Shown here: one piece after another, positions 51,807 to 61,500 of the stretch
Numbering within the stretch: the stretch's first letter is position 1
How the letters are laid out: every line of letters begins with the position of its first letter
Source: Pseudomonas chlororaphis subsp. aurantiaca
Lineage (GTDB): Bacteria > Pseudomonadota > Gammaproteobacteria > Pseudomonadales > Pseudomonadaceae
Assembly (NCBI RefSeq): GCF_013466605.1
Contig: NZ_CP059162.1
Span: 3,286,001-3,350,000 of the forward strand
Length of the DNA: 64,000 nt
Direction of reading: 5' to 3'
Position numbers and translations under genes: made by a program
The notes under the pieces: generated by a model
The model's database searches: none
What the model was told of the DNA's origin: nothing
What the model saw: the letters and a program-made list of their open reading frames with translations, nothing else

Positions 51807-53129
51807 TCAGGCGCCGGTTTTTGCTTGGGTGGCCTCGAGCAGCCCGCGACCGAGGAAGTCGCGGTCGCCGGTGACGCCGGGCAGGGTGAAGAAATACCCG
51901 CCGCCGACCGGCTTGAGGTATTCCTCCAGGGGCTCGCCGTTGAGGCGGGTCTGCACCGCGATAAAGCCTTGCTCCAGGTCGGCCTGGTAACAGATGAACA
52001 GCAGGCCCATGTCCAGCTGGCCGTTCTTGTTCACGCCGTTGGAGTAGTTGAATGGCCGGCGCAGGATCAGGTTGCGCTGGGTCTCGGCGGTGCGCGGGTT
52101 GGCCAGGCGGATGTGGGCGTCGAGCTTGGTCAGCTGGCCATGGGGATCCTTGCGGTAGTCCGGCACCTGGTGTTCTTGCTGGCCATCCATGGGCGCCCCC
52201 GAGGCCTTGACCCGGCCGATGATGCTTTCTTGTTCCTGCAAGGGCGTGCGGTCCCAGCGTTCGACGAAGTTGCGGATGATGCGCACCGCCTGATAGCTGC
52301 CGTGGGCGGTCCAGGCCGGTTCGTCGCTGCCGGGCTGGACCCAGACGATCTGCTCCATGGCCCTGCGGTCGTTGGAGTCGGGGTTGGCCGAGCCGTCGCG
52401 AAAACCCAGGAAGTTGCGCGCGCTCTGCGCCGGTTCGCCAGGGCGCGCCGGGGCCTGGGGCGGCACGCTGCCTTCCTGCTTCCAGCGCACCAGCAGCAGG
52501 TCCGGGAGGTTTTTCACGATGTCGCGCAGGGCGTGGATATTGGTGTCGGCGGTGTTGGAGCAGAACTGCAGGCTCAGGTCGCCGTGGCAGCAGTCGGGTT
52601 CCAGCGCATCGTTGGGGAAACCGACCATGCGTATCAGGCGCTTGGGTTTGGCCGCGGCCAGGCCGAAGCGCTCGTCGAACAGCGAGGCGCCCACCGAGAC
52701 GGTGATGGTCAGGTTGTCCGGGGTCACCACCGGGCCGAGGATGCCCGAATCCAGCGGCGGCAGTTTCGGGTCGACCTGGGGCACCGGGCCGCCGGTCATC
52801 AGGAACTTGATGCGCTGGTCGAGGGTGCGCAGCAGTCGCTCCAGGTCTTCGCGATCACTGGCCAGCACGTCGAACGACACCAGCATGCCGGCCGCCGGGC
52901 GCGGGGTGACGATGCCGCTTTGATGCAGGCCGTGGAAGTCGTGGCGGTCCTGGGTCTTGTCGCTGCTCGGGGCTTCTGTGACCTGGGCGGCGGTTTTCCC
53001 GGTCTGGGCTGCCATTGCCGGGCAGCTCAGGCTGCTGCCGGCCAGGGCGACACCGGCGGCGCCCATGCCCAGCAGTACACGGCGGCGTTGGGCGGAGAAA
53101 GCTGGATTGGATGGATCTGAATCGTTCAT
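51807..53129 (-). CDS. efeB: Deferrochelatase/DyP-type peroxidase of the Efe iron system
   Basis: 440-residue heme peroxidase exported by the Tat pathway: the N-terminus carries QRRRVLLGMGAAGVALAGSS (twin Arg, hydrophobic core). DyP landmarks are FLGFRDGSANP (GxxDG distal Asp, near 234) and the proximal heme His in LDAHIRLANPR (near 328). EfeB oxidises ferrous iron or helps use heme iron in the EfeUOB importer. Third gene of the operon, 18 bases after efeO. Confidence 0.92.
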   Translation of the reverse strand: MNDSDPSNPAFSAQRRRVLLGMGAAGVALAGSSLSCPAMAAQTGKTAAQVTEAPSSDKTQDRHDFHGLHQSGIVTPRPAAGMLVSFDVLASDREDLERLLRTLDQRIKFLMTGGPVPQVDPKLPPLDSGILGPVVTPDNLTITVSVGASLFDERFGLAAAKPKRLIRMVGFPNDALEPDCCHGDLSLQFCSNTADTNIHALRDIVKNLPDLLLVRWKQEGSVPPQAPARPGEPAQSARNFLGFRDGSANPDSNDRRAMEQIVWVQPGSDEPAWTAHGSYQAVRIIRNFVERWDRTPLQEQESIIGRVKASGAPMDGQQEHQVPDYRKDPHGQLTKLDAHIRLANPRTAETQRNLILRRPFNYSNGVNKNGQLDMGLLFICYQADLEQGFIAVQTRLNGEPLEEYLKPVGGGYFFTLPGVTGDRDFLGRGLLEATQAKTGA

Positions 53130-53147
53130 CGGGCGGGCGTCTTCTGC

Positions 53148-54347
53148 TTACAGGCCCCAAAGGCCAAGGGCGGGATCGATTCCATCGAGTGCATCGGCCA
53201 GAACCTTGGCCTGGTCGGCGATCCGCTTGCGCTGATCGGCGCCGACACTGTCGTAGGAGGCATAGCCTTCGGCGCTGCGCAAGGCGCCGTACTGGCTGTC
53301 GAGGGCGCCGAGGGCGCTGTCGATCTGCGCCAGCAGCGGGGCGGCGGGCTTGGCCAGCAAGGGCCGCAGCAGGTCGACGACCTTACGGGTGGTCTCCAGG
53401 TTGGCGGCAAAGCCGTTGAGGTCGCTGTGGCTGTAGCGTTCTTCCTCGCCGCTGCCGGCGCGCACTTCGGCGATGCTGCGCTGGCTGCGCGCGACCAGGC
53501 TGACCAGTTGCTCCGGTGGCAGCGACTGGGCCAGCAGTTGTTGCTTGAGCGTGGTGACATCGCTGAGCAGGCGCTGGGCGATCGGCGCCAGGCCGCTCAG
53601 GTCGCGTTGCTGGAACAGCGCGTATTCGAGGCGGTGGAAGCCGACGAAGCCAGGGTCCTGCTCGCGTTTTTCGAAATAATCGGCGCGCGCGTTGATGCTG
53701 TTGTCCAGCTCGCCCAGGCGCTGGGCGGCCGGGGCAAGACGCTGGTAGGCCGCGCGCGCCGGCAGGTACAAGGCCTGGGCCTGGGCCAGGTCGCCGGCCC
53801 GGATGGCTTGCTCCAGGGCGCTCACGGCCTTGATCAGGGCCGTGCCTTGGCTGCTCAGGTAGACCCGGAACTCCGACAGCGGGCCGATAAAGGCGACCAT
53901 CGACGGCCGGGCCTTGGCCTGGGCGTCGGACTCGGCGGTCGGGGTCACATGCAGGGTGCCGCGCGGGTTGTTCAGCAGCCCGCAGGTGATGGCGTAGTCG
54001 CCGGGTTGCAGCCTGGCGTTGATCACCTGGCTCAGGCCCGGCGCGATGTTTTCCCGTTCTTCGACCACCAGCACGCCGTCGAGGATTTCCCATTCCACGG
54101 CACGGTCCGAGCGGTTGACGATGCGGAAGCTCGCCGGCCCGGCCGGCACGCTCAGGGCGTTCGGCTCGCAGCTGTGGGGGTGGATGGTCACGCTGATTTC
54201 GTCCTTGTGCGCCTGGCGCTTGCTGGCGGCCAGCTGCGAGGCGTAATAGAACAGCCCGCCGGCGGCGATCATCACCATCACGGAACCCGCCAGCGCCCAG
54301 CGCAGGGCGCTCGGTGCCGGGGGCTGTGGGGAGGCTTGCTGGGTCAT
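53148..54347 (-). CDS. efeO: Iron uptake system protein EfeO (cupredoxin plus imelysin)
   Basis: 399-residue periplasmic iron-binding protein. An N-terminal membrane helix (WALAGSVMVMIAAGGLFYYAS, about 14-34) is followed by a cupredoxin domain (about 45-125; metal candidates in HPHSCEPN and YAITCGLL) and an imelysin domain (about 140-395) with FVGFHRLEYALF (HxxE) and RYSHSDLNGFAANLETTRKV. It delivers iron to EfeU. It begins 9 bases after efeU. Length fits the family. Confidence 0.92.
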   Translation of the reverse strand: MTQQASPQPPAPSALRWALAGSVMVMIAAGGLFYYASQLAASKRQAHKDEISVTIHPHSCEPNALSVPAGPASFRIVNRSDRAVEWEILDGVLVVEERENIAPGLSQVINARLQPGDYAITCGLLNNPRGTLHVTPTAESDAQAKARPSMVAFIGPLSEFRVYLSSQGTALIKAVSALEQAIRAGDLAQAQALYLPARAAYQRLAPAAQRLGELDNSINARADYFEKREQDPGFVGFHRLEYALFQQRDLSGLAPIAQRLLSDVTTLKQQLLAQSLPPEQLVSLVARSQRSIAEVRAGSGEEERYSHSDLNGFAANLETTRKVVDLLRPLLAKPAAPLLAQIDSALGALDSQYGALRSAEGYASYDSVGADQRKRIADQAKVLADALDGIDPALGLWGL

Positions 54348-54356
54348 GGAAAGGCC

Positions 54357-55199
54357 TTACTGGCTGGAAACGGAAGACGATGGGCTGGCGACGGGTGCCG
54401 CGCCGGGCAGGAAGAACAGCACCAGGGTCACCAGCAGGTAGATCAGGTAGGCGCCCAGGGTGCTGACGGTGGGGGTGTCCTGGTAACCGAACATGCCGGC
54501 CAGTACCGAACCCAGCGGGCCGTCCATCGGCAGGCTGGCGCTGAAGTCGAACAGCACGCTCTGCAGGTGGTTCCAGACCCCGGCTTCATGCAGGGCCTGT
54601 ACCGAGTTGGCGAGGATGCCGGCGGCCACCACCAGGATGAACAGGCCGGTCCAGCGGAAGAATGCGCCGAGGTTCAGGCGCATGCTGCCGGTGTAGATCA
54701 ACCAGCCGACGACGATCGCCAGCGCCAGGCCGAGCAGGGCGCCGATCGGTGCCGCCGGGCCTTGGCTCTGCTGGAACACCGCGAGGAGGAAGAACACGGT
54801 TTCCAGGCCTTCGCGGGCCACGGCGAAGAACACCATGGCGATCAGCGCGGTGACCTGGTGCCGGGAGCCGGTCAGCGCCTGGTCCAGCGAGGCTTGCAGG
54901 GAATGCTTGATCGAACGCGCGACCTTGCGCATCCAGAACACCATGGAACTGAGGATGCCCACGGCCACCAGGCCGACGATGCCTTCGAAGAGTTCCTGCT
55001 GCTTTTGCGGAAACTCGGCGCTCATCAGCTCCAGGCCGCCGCCTACCAGCAGGGCCAGGGCCGCGGCGAGAAACACGCCGATCCACACGGCCGGCATCCA
55101 CTGGCCGCGCCCGGTCTGTTGCAGGTAACTGGCGATGATGCCAACGATGAGCGCGGCTTCGATCCCTTCGCGCAGCATGATCAGAAATGGAACGAGCAT
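54357..55199 (-). CDS. efeU: FTR1-family iron permease EfeU
   Basis: 280-residue inner-membrane permease with seven helices. It has the two REGxE iron motifs, REGIEAALIVGI (residues 9-20) and REGLETVFFLLAV (near 130), typical of FTR1/EfeU. First gene of efeU-efeO-efeB-efeM. There is no frameshift of the sort that breaks ycdN in E. coli K-12. ATG 55199 begins MLVPFLIMLREG. Confidence 0.93.
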   Translation of the reverse strand: MLVPFLIMLREGIEAALIVGIIASYLQQTGRGQWMPAVWIGVFLAAALALLVGGGLELMSAEFPQKQQELFEGIVGLVAVGILSSMVFWMRKVARSIKHSLQASLDQALTGSRHQVTALIAMVFFAVAREGLETVFFLLAVFQQSQGPAAPIGALLGLALAIVVGWLIYTGSMRLNLGAFFRWTGLFILVVAAGILANSVQALHEAGVWNHLQSVLFDFSASLPMDGPLGSVLAGMFGYQDTPTVSTLGAYLIYLLVTLVLFFLPGAAPVASPSSSVSSQ

Positions 55200-55235
55200 T
55201 CAGCACCGGCGGGCAGATAGATAGGGAGCTAAGTT

Positions 55236-55285
55236 GTAACATGTTGATACGTATTCGCAAATGAATATGGTTGCCATTTGCTGAA
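55236..55285. promoter_or_regulatory. Possible Fur-regulated promoter of the efe operon
   Basis: AT-rich segment 40-85 bases before efeU. TGATACGTATTCGCA (55245-55259) matches the TGATAAT-N-ATTATCA Fur pattern at 10 of 14 positions. An overlapping inverted repeat, GCAAATG (55257-55263) facing CATTTGC (55275-55281), adds symmetry. Fur control is expected for an iron importer; the assignment is by position and partial match only. Confidence 0.45.
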
Positions 55286-55331
55286 CGTGAGCTGAACGGA
55301 GCGCGTTTCGTGGAGGAAGGCGTAGTGGCGT

Positions 55332-55448
55332 CTGTAGGAGAGGCCGGTCGGCGCTCGATTGCACGCGATGCAGGCAGTGCGGTGTATCAGGTACTCCGCG
55401 GTGTGGCCATCGCGGACAAGTCGGATCGCCGCCCGCTCGCTCCTACAG
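55332..55448. repeat. Facing pair of CTCCTAC-type REP elements
   Basis: A first arm with TGTAGGAGAGGCCGGTCGG at 55333 and an opposed arm at about 55408-55448 containing ATCGCGGACAAGTCGGATCG and ending CTCGCTCCTACAG. The pair lies between the efe promoter and the end of the AraC gene. No gene is seen in the 55200-55504 gap. Confidence 0.65.
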
Positions 55449-55504
55449 GCGATGCGTGGTTGCCGGGTGTTTGTCGCGCAATGGTTTTTGTAGAAGAAGG
55501 AGGT

Positions 55505-56410
55505 TTAAGCGAGGTTCTGTTCGGTCAGGCGCTGCACGGCCAGGCGCCGGTAGCGGGAAGGGGTCATGCCCTTGAGTTGCTGGAAGCGCCGGTTGAAGTT
55601 GGAGATGTTGTTGAAGCCGGACTCGAAGCACACGTCGGTCACCGGTTTGTCGCCGTCGGCCAGCAGTTCGCAGGATTTGCTGATGCGCAGGCGATTCACG
55701 AACTCGACGAAGCAGCGGCCGGTGGCCTGCTTGAACACCCGGGAGAAGTAGGTGGGCTTCATGCCCAGGTAGTCGGCGACTTCCTCCAGCGGCAGTTCGC
55801 GGGCGTAGTGGGCGAAGATATAGTCCACCGCGCGGTTGGTGCGGTCGACGTTGTGTTCGTCGGCCAGTTGCACCGTGGTGGCGCCGGACAGCAGCTGGTA
55901 GTCGTCACAGGCCGCCAGCAGCTCCAGCAGGATGAAGAAGTGCCCGAGGCGGGTGATGCCGCTGGAGTCGGCGATGCGCTGCATCAGGTCCATGGCCTGG
56001 GCGATGGTGCGCTTGCAGCGGAACTCGATGCCGTACTGCGCGCGCTCCAGCAGCGGCGTCAAGCTCTTGAGTTCGGCGAACACCTGATAGCCGCTTTCGA
56101 ACAGTTCGTCGGTGAAGTTCACCAGCATGTCGCGCTTGGGCACCACTTCGTCCTCGGCCACCTGGCTGATCCAGTTGTGGGGCAGGTTGGGGCCGGTGAG
56201 GAACAGCGATTCGGGGTAGAAGTTGCCGATGTAGTCGCCGATGAACACCTTGCCGGAGCTGGCGACGATCAGGTGCAGCTCGTACTCCTTGTGGAAATGC
56301 CAGCGCACCAGGGGGCAGGGGAAGCCGTGCTGGCGATAGATGATCGACAGGCCGTTGTGGTCGTCCATCAATTCGTAGGAAGGGTCGGTGACTCTCGCTG
56401 ATCGGCTCAT
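55505..56410 (-). CDS. AraC-family transcriptional regulator (MtlR-like)
   Basis: 301-residue regulator. N-terminal cupin with RWHFHKEYELHLIVASSGK (His/Glu cluster near 37-44) and GPNLPHNWIS; C-terminal double HTH (LEEVADYLGMKPTYFSRVFKQATG and VCFESGFNNISNFNRRFQQLKG). Length and motifs recall MtlR, the mannitol-utilisation activator of P. fluorescens, but no polyol transport genes are next to it in this window, so I give no symbol. Target unknown. Confidence 0.83.
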   Translation of the reverse strand: MSRSARVTDPSYELMDDHNGLSIIYRQHGFPCPLVRWHFHKEYELHLIVASSGKVFIGDYIGNFYPESLFLTGPNLPHNWISQVAEDEVVPKRDMLVNFTDELFESGYQVFAELKSLTPLLERAQYGIEFRCKRTIAQAMDLMQRIADSSGITRLGHFFILLELLAACDDYQLLSGATTVQLADEHNVDRTNRAVDYIFAHYARELPLEEVADYLGMKPTYFSRVFKQATGRCFVEFVNRLRISKSCELLADGDKPVTDVCFESGFNNISNFNRRFQQLKGMTPSRYRRLAVQRLTEQNLA

Positions 56411-56487
56411 GGCGCTGCGCTTTCTTATCGTTGTTGCGCCAGATCATGCCTCCTTCGACCTTTCGGCACCAGCGCCGGAGCACATCC

Positions 56488-56580
56488 CTGTAGCCGCTGC
56501 CGGACCCGAAGGGGCGCTGCTCCTGAGGGCTCCTGAAGGTCCTGCGGACCTTATCGCAGCCTGCGGCAGCGGCTACAGGG
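56488..56580. repeat. Facing pair of GTAGCCGCTGCC-type repeats
   Basis: Forward copy from 56488 (CTGTAGCCGCTGCCGGACCC) and reverse copy 56552-56580 (ATCGCAGCCTGCGGCAGCGG then CTACAGG), between the AraC start and the glycosyltransferase stop. Confidence 0.7.
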
Positions 56581-56583
56581 GCC

Positions 56584-57876
56584 TCAGACCAGGCGGTTTT
56601 TTGCTTCGATCCACTGCGCCATGTACTGGGTGCTCTTGTGGTGATGGTGACGCAGCATGCCGCCGGTGAAGTTGTCGCGGCGCAGTTGCGCCAGGTTCGC
56701 CCGGCAGCGCTGCAGGCGCTCGATCAGGGCCGGGCCGTGGACCTGTTGCCGATAGCGCGCAAGCAACAGCTGGCGACCCTGTTCCTGGGCCGTGTTCCAC
56801 AGCGCCTGGTCCTGGTACAGGCGCACCGCCGCCGCGGCGATGGCGCTGGCCGACTCGGCCACCGCTCCCGGCCAGGGCGCGTCGCCGTGCATGGCTTCGG
56901 CGCCGACCGGGGTGGTGACGCTCGGCGTGCCGCAGAGCATGGCGTCCAGCAGCTTGCCCTTGATGCCCGCGCCGAAACGCAGCGGCGCCAGGCAGATCCG
57001 CGCGGCGGACATGACTTCCAATGCATTCTCGGCCCAGTTCATCACCTGGAAACCCTGGGCCGGATTGTGCAGGGCCGCGGCCTTGGGCGGGGTGTAGGCG
57101 CCATAGATATGCAGCTGCGCACCCGGCAGTCGCTGGCGGATCAGCGGCCAGACGGCGTTTTTCATCCAGAGCACCGCGTCCCAGTTCGGCGCGTGGCGGA
57201 AGTTGCCGATGCTCAGGAAGTGCGCGCGTTCGGCGAAGGGCACATAGCTGTGCGGCATCTGCTCGGGCATCAGCGGGCACCAGTGAAGTAGGGCCGGCGG
57301 CAGGCCGAATTGCCTGACCAGCAGATCGATCTCGAACTCGGAGATCATCAGGCTCAGGTCGCAGCGGTACAGTGCGGCGATCTCGCGCCGGGCCTGGTCG
57401 GTCTCGGCCATGCCGGCGAACTCCTGCTCGGCGGCGGGGGCGAACAGGGCGCTGAAGTCATCGTTGTCGTCGCAGGCGCCCAGGCGCTCCTTGAGGCGCT
57501 GATGGCGGGCGTGGCGCAGGCTCTGCAGGTCGGAAGTCTCCAGCACGCGCAGGGCGCCGGGGCACTGCTGCTCGACGCGCCAGCCGAACTGCTCCTCCAT
57601 CATGAACTGGTCGAACAGCACGATGTCCGGCGCCAGTTCGGCGATGAAGCGGTCGAAACTGCTGTTGTTCAGCTCGATCGGGCATTCGCGGATGCCCAGG
57701 GCGCTCAGGTCTTCCTTGTGCTCGCCGGGGTTGGCCGGGCTGCTGAAGGTGATGTCCCAGCCTTGCCCGAGCAGGACCTGGAGGATCTGCATCAGGTGCC
57801 CGCTGGCCGCCGAGGAGCGGGGTTCGGGCCAGACGTAACCAATGACCAGGACTTTGGTGGTGGCGGTCGGACTCAT
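56584..57876 (-). CDS. Glycosyltransferase family 1-type protein
   Basis: 430-residue GT-B-fold transferase. The N-terminal domain begins VLVIGYVWPEPRSSAASGHLMQIL, typical of the acceptor domain; the C-terminal donor domain has FLSIGNFRHAPNWDAVLWM, then LAPLRFGAGIKGKLLDAMLCGTPSV with the Glu/Gly-rich nucleotide-sugar site (GAGIKGKL-DAM-GTP), and AEAMHGDAPW. No partner polysaccharide genes adjoin. It could act on lipopolysaccharide, exopolysaccharide or a protein; not decidable. Confidence 0.82.
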   Translation of the reverse strand: MSPTATTKVLVIGYVWPEPRSSAASGHLMQILQVLLGQGWDITFSSPANPGEHKEDLSALGIRECPIELNNSSFDRFIAELAPDIVLFDQFMMEEQFGWRVEQQCPGALRVLETSDLQSLRHARHQRLKERLGACDDNDDFSALFAPAAEQEFAGMAETDQARREIAALYRCDLSLMISEFEIDLLVRQFGLPPALLHWCPLMPEQMPHSYVPFAERAHFLSIGNFRHAPNWDAVLWMKNAVWPLIRQRLPGAQLHIYGAYTPPKAAALHNPAQGFQVMNWAENALEVMSAARICLAPLRFGAGIKGKLLDAMLCGTPSVTTPVGAEAMHGDAPWPGAVAESASAIAAAAVRLYQDQALWNTAQEQGRQLLLARYRQQVHGPALIERLQRCRANLAQLRRDNFTGGMLRHHHHKSTQYMAQWIEAKNRLV

Positions 57877-57976
57877 GGGTGGTGGGTATTCCTGAAAAAA
57901 GCGGGGGTGTTGTCTGCGGGGGGCGCCATTAAACCACAGCAGGGCGCTGGTCGGGTCGGAGCGGGTTACCGAGGGT

Positions 57977-58336
57977 TCAGCCGAGGATGGCGCGGACCTT
58001 GTCGCGCAACTGGTCGATGGAGAAGGGCTTGCCGATCACCGCCATGCCGGCGGGCACCTCGATGTTTTCCGCGTAGCCGCTGGCGAACAGCACCGGCAGC
58101 TCCGGGCGCAAGGAGCGGGCGCGGGCCGCCAGTTCCTTGCCGTCCATGCCGGGCAGGCCGACGTCGGTCATCATCAGGTCGATTTGCAGCGCGCTGTCCT
58201 GCAACCGGGTCAGGGCCTCTTCGCTGCCCGCGGCTTCCAGCACCTTGAATTCCAGCTCCTCCAGCACATCGACAATCAGCATGCGCACGATGGCGTCGTC
58301 TTCGACGACCAGGATGGTGGAATCGGTGGGGGACAT
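57977..58336 (-). CDS. Single-domain response regulator
   Basis: 119-residue stand-alone receiver. Acidic pair VVEDDAIVR, phospho-acceptor Asp in IDLMMTDVGLPGMDGKEL (near residue 57), switch Ser in VLFASGYAEN and Lys in MAVIGKPFSIDQL are all present; there is no output domain. It belongs to the receiver subgroup with FxSGYA common in hybrid-kinase loci. Divergent from the large hybrid kinase, whose phosphate it may accept. Start 58336 (MSPTDST) rather than 58600, which would run through the divergent promoter. Confidence 0.88.
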   Translation of the reverse strand: MSPTDSTILVVEDDAIVRMLIVDVLEELEFKVLEAAGSEEALTRLQDSALQIDLMMTDVGLPGMDGKELAARARSLRPELPVLFASGYAENIEVPAGMAVIGKPFSIDQLRDKVRAILG

Positions 58337-58599
58337 GGCAAGGCTCTCGAAAAAAATGGAAAAAAAGGACGGCGACGGAAAAAGGTGCTTGTCTCTTGCA
58401 TCAGTAAATAACGTGTAATGACAAGTTCCCGAAGCTGTACAAAAAAGTAATCCTGTACAAGCTGTGCCAGAATAACCTGTCTGATCGAGGGCGGGCAGTG
58501 CAGGACGAAAAATTGCCACCGAGCTTGTCGGAAGAATAGATGCGTTGCCCACCTTTGGGGCAAACTCCATGGTTTTTGACACTTCACCAAGGCCTTTCA
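58337..58599. promoter_or_regulatory. Divergent promoter region with CTGTACAA direct repeat
   Basis: 264-base AT-rich gap between the receiver gene and the hybrid kinase gene. CTGTACAA occurs at 58435-58442 and 58453-58460, 18 bases apart; each holds the palindrome TGTACA. A regulator site is possible. No small gene is convincing. Confidence 0.4.
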
Positions 58600-61500
58600 A
58601 TGAGCTCCCCGTCTTCGGTCGATGAACAGAGTTTTCGCAAGCTGCTAAGCCGCAACATCGCGCTTCCCCTGGGGGTGGGCGTGCTCAGCGCGGTGGTCTT
58701 CGTGTCCCTGATCAGCTATCTGCTCTCGGCGATCCAGTGGGTCCAGCACAGCGATCGGGTGATCAACAGCATCAACCAGGCCGCCAAGCTGACGGTCGAC
58801 CTGGAAACCGGCATGCGCGGCTTCCTGATCACCGGCGACGAGCATTTCCTCGACCCGTATGAAGTGGCCAAGCCGCAGATCTTCAGCGAGCTGCGTGAGT
58901 TGCGGGGGCTGGTGGCGGACAATCCGCAGCAGGTCGATCGCTTCAAGCGCCTGGAAGCCTTGCAGGAAGAGTGGGGCCTGCACGCGAAAAGCATGATCGA
59001 GATGCGTCGCCAGGAGGGCGATTATCGCCGCTCGGTTCAGTCCGGCCGGGGCAAGCGCCTGACCGACCAGATGCGCAAGGAATACGACGAAGCGGTGGCG
59101 ATGGAGCAGCAGCTGCGGGTCGATCGCAACGAGAATGTCACCCGCACCACAGTCCTCAGCGTGGTCCTGTACCTGCTGTTCGTGGTGGTCATCAGTGGCC
59201 TGCTGGCCTTTATCGGTCGCCGCGACCTGCTCAACCTGTCGAAGAGCTACAGCGCCAACCTCGCCGCCCAGCAGCACAGCGCCCAGAGCCTGGCGCAACA
59301 GGCCTGGCTGCGCAGTGGCCAGACCGAACTGGCCGAGCAGATGCTGGGGCAACTGACGCTGAACCTGCTGGGGCGCAACATCCTGCAGTTCTGCGCGCAA
59401 TACCTGAGCAGCGCCGTAGCGGCGCTGTACGTGCGTGAAGAGCACGGCGGCCTCAAGCGCGTGGCCGCCTATGGCTTCTCCCGCGAGCAGGAAGAGCGCG
59501 AACAGTCGATTTTCATCGGCGAAGGCATGGTCGGGCAGGCGGCCCAGCAGGACCGGCTGATCCGCCTGGACGAGGTGCCCGCCGATTACTTCAAGGTCAG
59601 CTCCGGCCTGGGCGACGGCGTGCCGCGCAGCGTGCTGGTGGTGCCGACCAGCGACGACGACCGGGTCAACGGGGTGATCGAGCTGGGCTTCCTGCGCGCC
59701 CTCAGCGAGCGCGATGTCGAGTTCCTGGAGCTGATCGCCGGCAATATCGGCACCGCCATCGAAGCCGCGCGTTATCGCCAGCGCCTGCAGGAAGTGCTGG
59801 CCGAGACCCAGCAACTCAACGAAGAGCTGCAGGTGCAGCAGGAAGAACTGAAGACCGCCAACGAAGAGCTCGAAGAACAGTCGCGGGTGCTCAAGGAGTC
59901 CCAGGTGCATCTGGAAGCCCAACAGGTGGAGCTGGAACAGACCAACGAGCAACTGGCCGAGCAGGCCCAGGCGCTGGCGCAGCAGCGCGACGCCATGGAC
60001 CGCAAGAACGGCGAGCTGAACCAGGCCCAGGTACAGTTGCAAGAACGTGCCGAGGAGTTGCAGCGTTCGAGCAAGTACAAGTCGGAATTCCTCGCCAATA
60101 TGTCCCACGAGCTGCGCACGCCGCTGAACAGCTCGCTGATCCTGGCCAAGTTGCTGGCGGAGAACCCCCAGGAAAACCTCAGCGCCGAACAGGTGCAGTT
60201 CGCCGAGTCGATTTATTCGGCGGGCAACGATCTGCTCAACCTGATCAACGACATTCTCGACATTTCCAAGGTAGAAGCCGGCAAGCTCGAAGTGCGCCCG
60301 GAAAACACCAGCGTCGCGCGCCTGGTCGAAGGCCTGCGCGGGCTGTTCCAGCCGTTGACGGCGGACAAGGGCCTGGAATTCCGTGTCGAGTTGCAGCCCG
60401 GTACGCCGCAGATGCTGTTCACCGACCGCCAGCGGGTCGAGCAGATTCTCAAGAACCTGCTGTCCAACGCCGTGAAGTTCACCGAGAAGGGCCAGGTCAG
60501 CCTGACCGTGTCGCACCAGCCCGAGGCGGGCATCGCCTTTATCGTGCGCGACTCGGGCATCGGCATCGCCCCGGAACAGCAGGAAAGCATCTTCGAAGCC
60601 TTTCGCCAGGCCGACGGCACCACCAATCGCCGTTACGGCGGCACGGGCCTTGGGTTGTCGATTTCCCGTGACCTGGCGGCGCTGCTCGGCGGTTCGATCA
60701 CGGTCGCCAGCGAGCCGGGGCAGGGCAGTGTCTTCACCCTGGTGCTGCCGGAGCAGTACGTCGAGCGCGTGGCAGAGCAACAGGGCGAACTCAAGCCGGT
60801 CGCTGCGCCGCTGACCCAGGCGCCGAGCAAACCGGCTCCGGCGCCGCCCCCCCTGGTGCCCGAGCTGGAGATTCCGCGTTTCGCCGACGATCGCGACAAG
60901 GCGCCGTTCGCCACCCGTTGCATCCTGGTGGTGGAGGACGAGCCGAACTTTGCCCACATCCTGTATGACCTGGCCCACGAGCTGGGTTACCAGTGCCTGG
61001 TGGCCCACGGCGCCGACGAAGGCTACAGCCTGGCCGAGCAGTTCGTGCCGGACGCGATCCTGCTGGACATGCGCCTGCCGGACCATTCCGGCCTGACGGT
61101 GTTGCAGCGCCTCAAGGCGCACGCCAGCACCCGGCACATCCCGGTGCACGTGATTTCCGTGGAAGACCGGGTCGAGGCCGCCATGCACATGGGCGCCATC
61201 GGCTACGCGGTCAAGCCCACCACCCGCGAAGAGCTCAAGGACGTGTTCGCCCGCCTGGAGGCCAAGCTCACCCAGAAGGTCAAGCGCGTGCTGCTGGTGG
61301 AGGACGACGACCTGCAGCGCGATAGCATCGCCCGGCTGATCGGCGACGACGACATCGAGATCACCGCCGTCGGCCTGGCCCAGGAGGCCTTGGCGCTGCT
61401 GCGCGACAACCTGTACGACTGCATGGTCATCGACCTGAAGTTGCCGGACATGCTCGGCAACGACCTGCTCAAGCGCATGTCCACCGAGGACATCTGCTCG

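Noticed and set aside
55505..56410. MtlR, mannitol operon activator
   Set aside because: Similar layout, but none of the mannitol transport or dehydrogenase genes are in the window.
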